This document shows, piece by piece, positions 1-7,593 of a DNA stretch of 36,455 nt (positions are counted from its first letter, which is position 1; the number at the start of each line of letters is the position of its first letter). The position numbers and the translations under genes were made by a program. The notes below the pieces were generated by a model. It ran no database searches and was not told where the DNA came from. It worked only from the letters and a program-made list of their open reading frames with translations. This DNA is from a virus, in the IMG/VR virus record IMGVR_UViG_3300025759_000269, positions 1 through 36,455 of that record; one strand, written 5' to 3'.

Positions 1-118
1 ACGGGCCGAGGTTCTGCGAGACGCAGACGCGGGCGTTCCTGAGCAGGTTCAACGGGACGTTGACGAACTCAAAGCACTTTTGACTGAAACCCTGCAAACA
101 ATTGGAGGACGCAATGTC
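1..118. repeat. Terminal direct repeat, left copy
   Basis: This stretch is repeated at 36338-36455 with one difference: A at 19, G at 36356. It holds the last codons of the protease and the capsid start. The overlap shows the contig closes into a circle; it is too short and too deep inside genes to look like a biological terminal repeat. Confidence 0.95.
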
Positions 119-121
119 TGA
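2..121 (+). CDS. Prohead protease, C-terminal end (continues from the right edge)
   Basis: The frame entering from the left edge matches codon for codon the end of the protease gene that starts at 35745, and here it reaches its stop (TGA 119-121). The stop overlaps the capsid start by 8 bases, so the two genes are translationally coupled. The only difference between the two copies of this tail is a synonymous Arg codon (CGA at 17-19 against CGG at 36354-36356). The part seen here is 39 residues, charged and mostly helical, lying after the catalytic domain. It is not a separate gene. Confidence 0.93.
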   Translation, partial: RAEVLRDADAGVPEQVQRDVDELKALLTETLQTIGGRNV

Positions 122-1340
122 TTTTGCAGAAATCAAAGGGCTTGTTGAGAAAATCAACCCGACCCTGACCGAACTGCGCGGCGAAATCGACGCGCTCAAA
201 GCTGCGGCACCGACTGATGTCGTGACCGAAGAAAAGCATCAGCGTATGGCTGACGACATCACGGCCAAGCTGGCTGAGATGCAGACCAAGCAAGCCAAGC
301 TGGAAGCGGCCATGAACCGTCCCGGCGCTGGCGAAGGCAAGGGCATGGATGGCGAACTTGAGCAGAAGCACAAGGACGCATTCCGTCAGTATATGGCAAA
401 CGGCACCCTGCCGGACGGCTTCAAAGCAGGTTCCGAAGGCATCGAAGTCAAGGCCATGTCCACTGACGTGAACCCTGATGGCGGCTATCTGGTACGTCCT
501 GAATTGTCGAACACCATCGTCACCCGCGTGTTTGAGACCTCCCCGCTTCGTCAGGTGGCGAACGTGGAGCGCACAGGCGCGAAGTCCATCGACATCCTGA
601 TTGACGACCAAGAAGCGGCGGCTCGCTGGGTCGGTGAAGGTGCATCTGGCGGACAGACCGACACGCCTCAACTTGCTCAGAAAGTCATCGCGGCTCACAA
701 GATTGAAGCCGACCCGCGCATGACCACTGAGATGATTGAGGACAGCTACCTCGACGTTGAGGCATGGCTTGCTGGCAAAGTGGCTGACAAGTTTGCACGC
801 ACTCAGAACACCGCTTTCGTTCTGGGCGATGGCATCGGCAAGCCTCGCGGTTTCTTGACATATGCGGCGGCTGCAACGGCTGGCACATATGAGCGCAATG
901 CAATCACTCAAATCAACATGGGTTCGGCGGCAGCGTTGAACGCAGATGGTCTGATTGAAGTGCAGAACGGCCTGAAAGAAGAATACCAAGCTGGCGCGGT
1001 CTTCGGCATGAAGCGCACCACGTTTGGCGCGGCTCTCCAACTCAAGGGCAGCGACAACTATTTCTTCAGCCCGGTCCTGTTGCGTGACGGCCAAGCCTCT
1101 ATCCAGCTTCTTGGCAAGCCTGTTGTCTTTATGGATGACATGCCCGCGGTTGCTGCAAACGCTCTGTCTGTTGTCTATGCAGACTTCGGTCGCGCATACA
1201 CCATCCTCGACCGCGTTGGGCTTCAGGTTCTGCGTGACCCGTACACCAACAAGGGCTTCGTCACATACTATACAACGCAGCGCGTTGGCGGCGATGTGAC
1301 CAGCTTTGACGCTATCGTTATCGGAAAGGTGGCAGCATAA
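114..1340 (+). CDS. Major capsid protein (HK97 fold)
   Basis: This 408-residue protein builds the icosahedral head shell. Residues 1-100 are charged and coiled-coil-like, as in the delta scaffold domain of HK97-type capsids. A linker near 105-115 is the probable protease cleavage point, followed by the PDGGYLVRPE segment that opens the mature domain in this family. The C-terminal half has the family pattern (GKPRGFL, YFFSP, LLGKPVVFMDDMP, QVLRDPYTNKG). The ATG at 114 is preferred over an upstream TTG at 102 because GGAGG sits at 104-108 with a 5-base spacer. The gene follows the protease with an 8-base overlap and its stop overlaps the next start, so head genes are coupled. Confidence 0.96.
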   Translation: MSDFAEIKGLVEKINPTLTELRGEIDALKAAAPTDVVTEEKHQRMADDITAKLAEMQTKQAKLEAAMNRPGAGEGKGMDGELEQKHKDAFRQYMANGTLPDGFKAGSEGIEVKAMSTDVNPDGGYLVRPELSNTIVTRVFETSPLRQVANVERTGAKSIDILIDDQEAAARWVGEGASGGQTDTPQLAQKVIAAHKIEADPRMTTEMIEDSYLDVEAWLAGKVADKFARTQNTAFVLGDGIGKPRGFLTYAAAATAGTYERNAITQINMGSAAALNADGLIEVQNGLKEEYQAGAVFGMKRTTFGAALQLKGSDNYFFSPVLLRDGQASIQLLGKPVVFMDDMPAVAANALSVVYADFGRAYTILDRVGLQVLRDPYTNKGFVTYYTTQRVGGDVTSFDAIVIGKVAA

Positions 1341-1789
1341 TGGCACAATTTGACATGCGCAATAACGCGGAGTTTGGCCTTGGCCTCTCCGCTACACTGA
1401 GCGGGGCAACCCCGGCAGCAGGCGACTGGATTGATATGCAGGGCTGGGAGGCGCTGACCTTCACAGTGTCCACAGGTACAGTCACAGACGCAGGCACCGC
1501 ATCGGGCTTCTCGTTCGAGGTGCAGGAAAGCGACACGACAGCCGCAGCCGACGCAACAGCCGTTGCCGATGCTGACTTGGTTGGACTGGAAAGCGCCTTG
1601 ACCGTGACCGCAGACACCGACGACGACAAGCTGATTGGCTCAATCGGCTACATCGGCTCGAAGCGTTACGTCCGTATCGTGGCAACTGGGACAACCGGAA
1701 CCAATGCAGCAGTGACCGTCCATGCTCGCAAGGACAAGGGCGCGGTGATGGCAACAGCCACCATCGACAGCGGCACAGCGGCGACCTGA
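1340..1789 (+). CDS. Putative head decoration/auxiliary protein
   Basis: This 149-residue acidic protein is rich in Thr, Ala and Gly, with predicted beta strands and almost no charged helix. It has no signal peptide or membrane segment. It starts on the last base of the capsid stop (TAATG), which points to tight coupling with capsid synthesis. Small beta-rich proteins directly after the capsid gene are commonly decoration or cement proteins, and that is the inferred role; no specific family motif was recognised. A hairpin follows at 1798-1819. Confidence 0.55.
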   Translation: MAQFDMRNNAEFGLGLSATLSGATPAAGDWIDMQGWEALTFTVSTGTVTDAGTASGFSFEVQESDTTAAADATAVADADLVGLESALTVTADTDDDKLIGSIGYIGSKRYVRIVATGTTGTNAAVTVHARKDKGAVMATATIDSGTAAT

Positions 1790-1797
1790 GTTTAGAA

Positions 1798-1819
1798 GCG
1801 GGCGGCTACGGTCGCCCGT
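1798..1819 (+). terminator. Intercistronic hairpin, possible attenuator
   Basis: GCGGGCG (1798-1804) pairs with CGCCCGT (1813-1819) around an 8-base loop: six Watson-Crick pairs and one G-T. There is no T-run after it, so it may be an attenuator or RNA-stability element between the highly needed capsid genes and the genes downstream. Confidence 0.4.
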
Positions 1820-1840
1820 CACTAAGCGCAGGGGCATCCA

Positions 1841-2416
1841 ATGACGAACATCAACTGGTCTGAATTGGTGGACGCCACCGAGGACAACAAACGCGCGGCT
1901 GACATCCTCATTCGCACCGACGACAATATGGAGCGCAGAGCGCCATATAACGGCGGATGGCTTTACCTTGAGGACGCCACCCACACCGTTGACAGCAAGC
2001 AATCCATTACAGCCGACACGCTTACTCATGTGACGATTGACGGCGCAGGCGCGGGCAGCACAACCGACTATCGGCGCGGCATTTCTCTGGACATATTCGG
2101 CAGCAGCACATTGCAGCCGTTTGCCATTGGTGAGGCGTACAACATCAACCTCACATTCCGCATCAGCAAGGCCACCAGCACGGCGACCTTTGCCGAGATA
2201 GATGTGGGTATTGGCTCGGATTACAGCACTATCATCGCGCGTGACCGTCGAGCCTTGACCAAGGGCAGCGGCGTCACCGACTTTCTGTTTTTCAACGGGA
2301 CGCTGTTCGTGACCGCGCCGTTTGCTCAGTATGGGGCGCGGTTCTTTATCAGTTGCTCTGAAGATGTTATGCTTTGGGACAAGGCAATCATGCTGCAAAG
2401 GACGCACAGCCCATGA
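1841..2416 (+). CDS. Hypothetical head-associated protein, beta-rich
   Basis: This 191-residue protein has alternating short polar strands (GGWLYLEDATHTV, YNINLTFRIS, TLFVTAPFAQYGARFF) that suggest a jelly-roll-like fold, but no family was recognised. AGGGG lies 6 bases before the ATG. It sits between the decoration candidate and the head-tail connector genes and ends in an ATGA overlap with the next gene, so a virion role (head surface or fibre protein) is inferred from position and fold only. Confidence 0.5.
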   Translation: MTNINWSELVDATEDNKRAADILIRTDDNMERRAPYNGGWLYLEDATHTVDSKQSITADTLTHVTIDGAGAGSTTDYRRGISLDIFGSSTLQPFAIGEAYNINLTFRISKATSTATFAEIDVGIGSDYSTIIARDRRALTKGSGVTDFLFFNGTLFVTAPFAQYGARFFISCSEDVMLWDKAIMLQRTHSP

Positions 2417-2616
2417 CCAAGGTCAAAATCCTCCGCACATTCCGCATCGCGCTGGACGGCATCACCGTGCAGACGTGGCATCCCGGTATGGAGCGCGACG
2501 TTGACGACAGCACGCTTGCCTTGCTCATTGACCAAGGCGCTTGCGAAATTGTGACGAAGGCGCACGAGGCCGCGCCGGAAAACAAGGCTACACGCAAGCG
2601 GAAGGCCAAGACATGA
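2413..2616 (+). CDS. Small hypothetical protein in head-tail region
   Basis: This 67-residue protein has an N-terminal alpha/beta segment (VKILRTFRIALDG, then a predicted short helix LALLIDQG) and a lysine- and arginine-rich tail. ATGA overlaps with both neighbours (2413-2416 and 2613-2616) show that it is a translated member of the head-tail operon. Small proteins of this size are often found just before the gp6/gp8-like connector gene. The basic tail could contact DNA or other proteins, but that is speculative. Confidence 0.7.
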   Translation: MTKVKILRTFRIALDGITVQTWHPGMERDVDDSTLALLIDQGACEIVTKAHEAAPENKATRKRKAKT

Positions 2617-3254
2617 GGTTCAACCGCAAGTCAGTTACCGTCACGGCATCGACCGACAGCCCGGCCATTTCAATGGCGGACATGAAGGGCTTTCTGCGTG
2701 TTGATGGGACCGCAGATGACGACCAGATTACAGCCTACATCGCCACGGCAACCGAGGCGGTGAAGCAATACCTTCGGCGTGCGCTGCTGACTGAGACATT
2801 CGTGTTCAAAGCAGACGGCTTCACTGAGGCGTACGGCGATGACCGCCTGCTATCGCTTGGGCCAGGCGTGCATACAGCATCGCGTCCCTACATCTTGGGC
2901 GGTGGCGATACTCTGGATCTTCCTTTTGCTCCCCTGCAATCTGTCACCAGCGTTGTGACCTATGACCGCGACAATGTGAGCGCGACCTACAGCGCATCCC
3001 GTTACGGCGTGGACCTGACCAGCGGTCGCATTTACCTCAACGAGGGCGAGACGTGGCCGAGCAATCTGCGGGCGCAGGACGCGGTAGAAGTCACATACGT
3101 TGCGGGCTACGGCTCTGGCAGCATTCCGTCTGCTATCCTTGAGGCAGTACGGCTCTATACCGCATCGCTCTATGACGGGACGTGCGAAGGCATCAACATG
3201 CAGATGAAAGCGCTGTTGGCTTCTTATCGGCGCATGGACGAGCTGGCATGGTAA
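2613..3254 (+). CDS. Head-tail connector protein (phiE125 gp8 / gp6-like)
   Basis: This 213-residue protein forms the ring under the portal. The N-terminal helical domain (MADMKGFLRVDGTADDDQ, then a helix with YIATATEAVKQYL) is typical of gp6-like connectors. A beta insertion contains LPFAPLQSVTSV, and a C-terminal helical part has AVEVTYVAGYG followed by the SIPSAILEAVRLY pattern, as in the phiE125 gp8 family. The start is the ATG of an ATGA overlap with the preceding gene; the frame is open further upstream but that part is not needed. The product should join the portal to the head-tail adaptor encoded next. Confidence 0.85.
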   Translation: MRFNRKSVTVTASTDSPAISMADMKGFLRVDGTADDDQITAYIATATEAVKQYLRRALLTETFVFKADGFTEAYGDDRLLSLGPGVHTASRPYILGGGDTLDLPFAPLQSVTSVVTYDRDNVSATYSASRYGVDLTSGRIYLNEGETWPSNLRAQDAVEVTYVAGYGSGSIPSAILEAVRLYTASLYDGTCEGINMQMKALLASYRRMDELAW

Positions 3255-3604
3255 ATTGCTGCACATCATCCAAGTATAACGCACGGCAGCTACGCGAGGC
3301 CGTGACGTTTGAGCGCGTGACCAATACAGCCGACAGCTATGGCGCACGATTGCAGACGTGGGCAACCATCACAGGCGCACCGACGCGGGCGATGGTTAAG
3401 CCAATGTCGGGCAGCGAGCGGTGGTCATCTGAACGCACAGAAGCGACATCAACGCACAAGATTGTATGCCGCTACTTTGCCGATCTGACGGAAAAGGACC
3501 GCGTGGTTATCAGGAACCGCGCATACAACATCCGCTTCATTGCGAATGTGGACTTTGACGACCAGTGGCTTGAGATAACCGCGCAGCTTGGGGTCGCGGT
3601 ATGA
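3248..3604 (+). CDS. Head-tail adaptor/joining protein
   Basis: This 118-residue protein resembles the SPP1 gp16-like joining family: an N-terminal RVTFER-type strand (here REAVTFERV), a WATITGAPTRAMVKP segment, and C-terminal strands with RVVIRNRAYNIRFI and NVDFDDQWLEI, the usual signature of these small beta-barrel proteins. The ATG at 3248 overlaps the previous stop by 7 bases; a longer in-frame reading from 3182 would lie inside the connector gene and is not supported. It ends in ATGA with the next gene. Confidence 0.82.
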   Translation: MVNCCTSSKYNARQLREAVTFERVTNTADSYGARLQTWATITGAPTRAMVKPMSGSERWSSERTEATSTHKIVCRYFADLTEKDRVVIRNRAYNIRFIANVDFDDQWLEITAQLGVAV

Positions 3605-4059
3605 GCGTCACGCTTCGCCTTGAGGGTTCGGCAGAGTTGCAGGCTGCGTTGCGGCGGGCATCCGGCGAAATCAAGCAGGCCGTTTCGCGGGCGGTCGTCG
3701 GCACGGCTTTGGAGTTGCAAGGCAACATCAAGACCAGCATCGCGCGGGGGCCAGCATCGGGACGGACGTATGAGAAATACAACCCGCGCCGGACGCATAC
3801 AGCATCCGCACCGGGCCAGCCTCCGATGACCGACACGGGCCGTCTGGTCAACAGCATCGAGTTTGACAAGATTGGCGACTTGACGGCGACGGTCGGCAGT
3901 AAGTTGGCATATGCGACTTGGCTGGAATACGGAACATCTCGCATGAATTTTGCGGGTGGCGTTGGCGGGCCGCGTCCGTTCTTCCGTCCTGCCATTGAAG
4001 AAATCCGACCGAAATACATGGCGCGACTTGAGAAGGCTATCAACGGGGCAACGCGATGA
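3601..4059 (+). CDS. HK97 gp10-like tail completion protein
   Basis: This 152-residue protein matches the HK97 gp10-like family: an N-terminal helix with SAELQAALRRAS, then ALELQGNIKTSI, a central PPMTDTGRLVNSI motif, the hallmark YATWLEYGTSRM, and the PRPFFRPAIEE segment before a C-terminal helix. Members of this family complete the head-tail interface or the top of the tail. ATGA overlaps on both sides place it in one translational unit with the adaptor and the terminator-like gene. Confidence 0.88.
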   Translation: MSVTLRLEGSAELQAALRRASGEIKQAVSRAVVGTALELQGNIKTSIARGPASGRTYEKYNPRRTHTASAPGQPPMTDTGRLVNSIEFDKIGDLTATVGSKLAYATWLEYGTSRMNFAGGVGGPRPFFRPAIEEIRPKYMARLEKAINGATR

Positions 4060-4487
4060 ACTTTGCAGGCGTAGCACAGGCAATCCGAGCGCGGCTGGCG
4101 GGCGATGCTACGCTATCGGCGTTGACGACATACGTCGGCTATGACAAGCCGCAGGACACCAAGCCGGAAAGCATGGTTCCTTTTCCGTTCACTGTCATTG
4201 AGGACGTGAGCGCAACGCCTTGGGATACTAAGACCAGCGACGGCGGCGAACAGCTTATACAGGTCACGACCTTTGCGCGGCCTACAGCAAGCCGGAGCGC
4301 AATTGACCTCGCAGACGCAGCGGCGCAGGCGACATATGACGCGCTGCATGATTTTGACTTGGTGGTAAGCGGTTCCAATGTAGTAAATTGCCTGTTCGAT
4401 AGCAGTCCCGGCAACATACCGGACCCAGACGGCTTTACGCGATACAGGCCGCTAACCTTCCGCATTCAATATGACAGCGGCGCGTGA
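4056..4487 (+). CDS. DUF3168-type tail terminator-like protein
   Basis: This 143-residue protein has the layout of DUF3168 proteins: an N-terminal helix (FAGVAQAIRARLAGD), a strand with FPFTVIEDVSATPW, a central strand ending QVTTFARP, and a long helix that contains AAAQATYDAL. These proteins cap the growing tail tube and fix tail length together with the tape measure. It is the last gene before the intergenic promoter at 4485-4526, and its stop codon forms the first bases of that promoter element. Confidence 0.8.
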   Translation: MNFAGVAQAIRARLAGDATLSALTTYVGYDKPQDTKPESMVPFPFTVIEDVSATPWDTKTSDGGEQLIQVTTFARPTASRSAIDLADAAAQATYDALHDFDLVVSGSNVVNCLFDSSPGNIPDPDGFTRYRPLTFRIQYDSGA

Positions 4488-4526
4488 CTTTGCAGATTTG
4501 CAGTTGCGTGGTATAACTTTGCAAAG
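4485..4526 (+). promoter_or_regulatory. Late promoter with TTTGCA operators, upstream of the tail tube gene
   Basis: TTTGCA occurs at 4489 and 4497 (8-base spacing) and again at 4518 inside the perfect palindrome CTTTGCAAAG (4517-4526). TTGCAG (4490-4495) as -35, a 16-base spacer, and TGGTATAAC as extended -10 make a sigma70-like promoter. The first 31 bases match the element at 35662 in 28 positions, so this is a repeated phage control element, probably promoter plus operator. Confidence 0.75.
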
Positions 4527-4546
4527 CCAATGAAAGGGCAAGTACA

Positions 4547-4948
4547 ATGGCAGCAGAAAGTGGACGCGACCTCCGGGTTGAATATGCGTCAGATGGTTCG
4601 ACATATGTAGTCGTGGCGGGCGCTCGAACCGACAGCCTGACATTCAACAACGAAGCAATCGACATCACCGACAAGGATGATGCTGGCGTGCGGACGTATC
4701 TGGATGACGTAGCAGTCAAGTCTATGTCGCTGTCTTGCACAGGCGTGGCGACAGCCTCGACGTTCTCTGCACTTGCGGCAGCGGCAACGGCATCATCGGC
4801 GCTCCATGCGTTTCGCGTGTCGTTCGGCAGTTTTGCAACGTACACAGGTTCGTTCTTCATCACCTCTTTCGAGGCGACAGGCGAGCAGGCCGACACAATC
4901 ACGTTCACGCTTTCGCTGGAAAGCAGCGGCGCGATTACGGCTTCCTGA
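4547..4948 (+). CDS. Major tail tube protein (TP901-1 type)
   Basis: This 133-residue protein polymerises into the flexible tail tube. It has the short beta-sandwich layout of TP901-1-type tail proteins: start GRDLRVEYASDG, a TDSLTFNNEAIDITDKDDAGVR stretch broken by turns, SLSCTGVAT, and a C-terminal FTLSLESSGAIT strand (the motif that closes most tail tube proteins of this family). It has its own promoter immediately upstream, as expected for an abundant structural protein, and an AAAGGGC ribosome site about 8 bases before the ATG. Its stop overlaps the next start (TGATG). Confidence 0.88.
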   Translation: MAAESGRDLRVEYASDGSTYVVVAGARTDSLTFNNEAIDITDKDDAGVRTYLDDVAVKSMSLSCTGVATASTFSALAAAATASSALHAFRVSFGSFATYTGSFFITSFEATGEQADTITFTLSLESSGAITAS

Positions 4949-5307
4949 TGAGCGAAGTATTCAGGGAACTGGCGCTAACGTGGCAGGGTGAGGAATACAC
5001 AATCACCCCGTCACTGGCGTTGCTTCGTCGCATCAAGGCCAAAGGCATTCATGCGCTCAATTTGGCAAACGCCTGCATCAAGGGCGGTGCCGACCCGATT
5101 GACCTGACAGACGTGCATCGGCTTTTCATGGCCGAGGCAGGTGTGAAAGTGTCCGAAGATGAAAGCTATGCCTTCATCACGGGCGGGTCAGAGGAAATGA
5201 TTGAGTTTCAGCTTGCCTTTGTGGCGGCGGTATTGCCGTCGATTGACTTGGGAAAAAAGTCGAAGCCCCAGCCGACGACGCGGAAGAAGGCGAAAGCCGA
5301 GACATAG
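4948..5307 (+). CDS. Tail assembly chaperone, short form (gpG-like)
   Basis: This 119-residue protein is the unshifted product of the chaperone gene. It starts on the last base of the tail tube stop. The N-terminal part has a beta hairpin (LTWQGEEYTITPSLALLRRI) and then helices; the C-terminus is lysine-rich. Chaperones of this kind coat the tape measure protein before tail tube assembly. In phase with its frame lies a double slippery run at 5250-5259, and the -1 frame after it stays open to 5501 and carries a second chaperone domain. The position between tail tube and tape measure genes is diagnostic. Confidence 0.85.
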   Translation: MSEVFRELALTWQGEEYTITPSLALLRRIKAKGIHALNLANACIKGGADPIDLTDVHRLFMAEAGVKVSEDESYAFITGGSEEMIEFQLAFVAAVLPSIDLGKKSKPQPTTRKKAKAET

Positions 5308-5501
5308 ATTTTAACAATCTATATCTGGCAGCGCGGTCATGGGGGATTTCACCATCGGAGTTTTGGCAGATGACATTCTCGGAACTTCTGGCAGAGGCTC
5401 TATCGCGGCAGGATACGCCGCAAAAGACCCGCAAGGGGCATCTATCGCAGGCTGAGATTGACCGCCTGAGCAAGCTACTGGAGCCGACAGATGGCGCTTA
5501 A
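4948..5501 (+). CDS. Tail assembly chaperone, -1 frameshift product (gpGT-like)
   Basis: Reading the gene at 4948 to the slippery run at 5250-5259 and slipping back one base joins it to an open frame that ends at TAA 5499-5501. The added part (about 83 residues) begins with an acidic linker and then has LYLAARSWGISPSEFWQMT and a helix with LSQAEIDRLSKLL. It matches the GTA-type tail assembly chaperone domain (pattern SPxEFWxMTxxEL). No good start codon precedes this domain in its own frame, so the fusion is the best explanation, as for lambda gpG-T. The end overlaps the tape measure start by 11 bases. Confidence 0.82.
5250..5259 (+). promoter_or_regulatory. Programmed -1 ribosomal frameshift site
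   Basis: The run GGGAAAAAAG contains two overlapping slippery heptamers, both in the correct phase of the upstream gene: G GGA AAA (close to lambda GGGAAAG) and A AAA AAG (the strong Escherichia coli type). Slipping back one base leads into the open chaperone extension frame with no stop before 5499. I did not identify a clear stimulatory stem or pseudoknot by eye. Confidence 0.85.
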
Positions 5502-7593
5502 ACCACTCACGGTCAAAATCGGCGCAGACACCACGGCACTTGAGCGCGGTCTTAATAAGGCAGGCCGCAGCATCGCTGGACTTGCCAAGGCTGCGGGCGC
5601 GGCTGGCGTTCTGGTGGCTGGTGCATTGGCGGCAATGACAACGCAGGGCTTGGCAGCGGTTGACGCTCAAACCAAGCTGGCTCGGTCGCTTGATGGCAGC
5701 GCCAATGCACTTCGGGCTGTTCAAATTGCTGCGGGATATGCGGGCGTGTCGGTTAGTGAAGCCAACACAGCCATGCAGCAACTTAACCGCGAACTTGAGC
5801 GGGCTAAGGAAAAGGGAACTCCGGCGCATGACGCGCTTGCCAAGCTTGGCTTGAGGGCCAAGGATTTAGAGGGCCTTGACGCTGATGAGCGCATGGCAAA
5901 ACTGGCAGACCATATCAAGGCGCTAGGCCTGTCATCTGGTCAGGCATCTGACATTCTCAGAGACCTTGGCGTCCGGTCTCGCAACATGGCGCTTCTGCTA
6001 TTGCAGGGCGGCGATGCCATCCGGTCGGCGCGTGAGGAAGTCACAGCGTTCGGCCTCGAACTGACGAAAGCGCAGACAGACAGCATTGAAAGTGCAAATG
6101 ATGCGGTCGCTCGCATGGGGCTTGTGTTTGAAGGATTGCGGAACAAGCTGGCGGTTGAGGTTGCGCCTACGCTGCAAGCGATGGCCGACAGGTTCAACAC
6201 GCTAGCACAATCCGATGCGGTGCAAACAGCTATTGAGAGACTTGCCAGTGCGTTTGGAGCATTGGCTGACACGATTCTCACCGAAGACTTTATGCAGGCT
6301 GCAATCAATGGCCTGTCAGGTATCGCCAACATCGCGGCGGGCGTTGCCGAGGGCATGGTTGCCGTTTCGCAGAACGTGGAAATCGTCACACTTGCCTTCT
6401 CTGGCCTTGCGATTGCCGTTGCTGCGGCGGGCGGCCCTCTGACGGTCGTTGCTGGACTGTTGGCCTTAGCACTTGGCGGCATTGCGGCGTGGCGGTCTAA
6501 GGCCGAGGACATGGAAACGTCCACCTATGATGCGCGAGATGCTCTAGATGAATTAAACAAAAGCATGGGCTTGGTTCCGGGTTCGGCTGAAGCCGCTGGG
6601 CGTTCTGCGGTTGACCTTGCGAGCGACAACTACACGCTTGCTAAAAGCGCACTTGCGGCGGCTGAGGCTGAACTTGCCAAGCGCAGGGCGATGCGTGAGG
6701 AAAAAGCCGCTCCGGGCAAAGTCCGCGGGCCATCACGCGCAAGGCTATTTGAAGCTGAGGATGAGGCAGAGGCAACGCTTGCAGAGGCAGAGGCCGCGCT
6801 TGCAGCCGCGCGTCGTCGCATTGAAAACACAGTATTCGGCGGCGTTTCGGGTTCAAACTACGGCGACAACGTAGCGCCGCCTATTGAACTTGAGCCAATT
6901 GTTGTTACTCCGTTTGAAATTGATGATGGCAAAAGCGGATTAAGTACGGCCGAAAAGCTACGTGAGCAGCTAGAGCAACGCCTTGAGGTTTTGACGCAAG
7001 GGCTTCTGACAGAGCGCGAAGCTGTCGATATGTGGTATGCTGAAGGCATGGCCCTTTTAGATGAAGCCCTCAAGGCGGAAATCATTAAGCAAGCCGAATA
7101 TAACGAGCAGAAAGAACGCCTGGAAAAAGAACATCAGAAGCGCATTAACGCAATCAAGAAAGCAGGCGCTGCGGCTGACCTTGCCACGGTCGCAGGTGCG
7201 GGCGCAGAAATCCTGAACGCTATCGGGCAGAACAACAAGAAGGCGTTGAAGATTGCCAAGGTGTTTGGCGCGGCGCAAGCGTTGATTAGCACTTACGAAG
7301 GCGCGTCCAAGGAATTGGCAAAGGGCGGCATTGCTGGCTTTGCGGCAGCGGCAGCAGTCATCGCTAAGGGTATCGGCTTCGTCAACGCTATTCGCAGCGT
7401 AGGCGACAACGGCTCTACTGGCGGTTCTGGCTCAACAGGCGCGGCATCCGGCACAACATCCGCACCACCGCAGCCAACCCAAACAGTCGCCATCAACCTG
7501 CAAGGCGACACCTTTAGCCGCGCGTCGGTTGAGGGCTTGCTTGAGCAAATTCAATCGCAGCTAGACCGAGGCGGAAGGCTGGTGTTTCAATGA
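5491..7593 (+). CDS. Tape measure protein
   Basis: This 700-residue protein sets tail length and is ejected with the DNA. Its features are typical: mostly alpha-helical and alanine-rich, a hydrophobic N-terminal stretch near residues 25-55, helical repeats with SANALRAVQIAAGYAGVSV, a strongly hydrophobic segment at about 297-333, long charged coiled-coil helices around 380-440 and 490-570, and a Gly/Ser/Thr-rich C-terminal region near 640-670. At about 0.15 nm per residue this implies a tail of roughly 100 nm (rule of thumb). The gene starts inside the end of the frameshifted chaperone gene and ends with an ATGA overlap. Confidence 0.93.
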   Translation: MALKPLTVKIGADTTALERGLNKAGRSIAGLAKAAGAAGVLVAGALAAMTTQGLAAVDAQTKLARSLDGSANALRAVQIAAGYAGVSVSEANTAMQQLNRELERAKEKGTPAHDALAKLGLRAKDLEGLDADERMAKLADHIKALGLSSGQASDILRDLGVRSRNMALLLLQGGDAIRSAREEVTAFGLELTKAQTDSIESANDAVARMGLVFEGLRNKLAVEVAPTLQAMADRFNTLAQSDAVQTAIERLASAFGALADTILTEDFMQAAINGLSGIANIAAGVAEGMVAVSQNVEIVTLAFSGLAIAVAAAGGPLTVVAGLLALALGGIAAWRSKAEDMETSTYDARDALDELNKSMGLVPGSAEAAGRSAVDLASDNYTLAKSALAAAEAELAKRRAMREEKAAPGKVRGPSRARLFEAEDEAEATLAEAEAALAAARRRIENTVFGGVSGSNYGDNVAPPIELEPIVVTPFEIDDGKSGLSTAEKLREQLEQRLEVLTQGLLTEREAVDMWYAEGMALLDEALKAEIIKQAEYNEQKERLEKEHQKRINAIKKAGAAADLATVAGAGAEILNAIGQNNKKALKIAKVFGAAQALISTYEGASKELAKGGIAGFAAAAAVIAKGIGFVNAIRSVGDNGSTGGSGSTGAASGTTSAPPQPTQTVAINLQGDTFSRASVEGLLEQIQSQLDRGGRLVFQ

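Noticed and set aside
1-118. Biological direct terminal repeat as a packaging end
   Set aside because: It lies inside the protease and capsid genes and is short; a circular assembly overlap explains it better.
69-1346. A 425-codon leftward frame opposite the capsid gene
   Set aside because: It is an antisense shadow of a high-GC gene: no ribosome site, no family motif, and a cysteine-rich composition unlike the true genes.
5307-5501. Separate gene for the second chaperone domain
   Set aside because: No good start codon or ribosome site exists in that frame, and an in-phase slippery run leads into it, so a frameshift product is the better explanation.
5940-6524. Long leftward frame opposite the tape measure gene
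   Set aside because: Its Ala/Ser/Thr-rich composition mirrors the codon pattern of the tape measure; it has no context or start signal.
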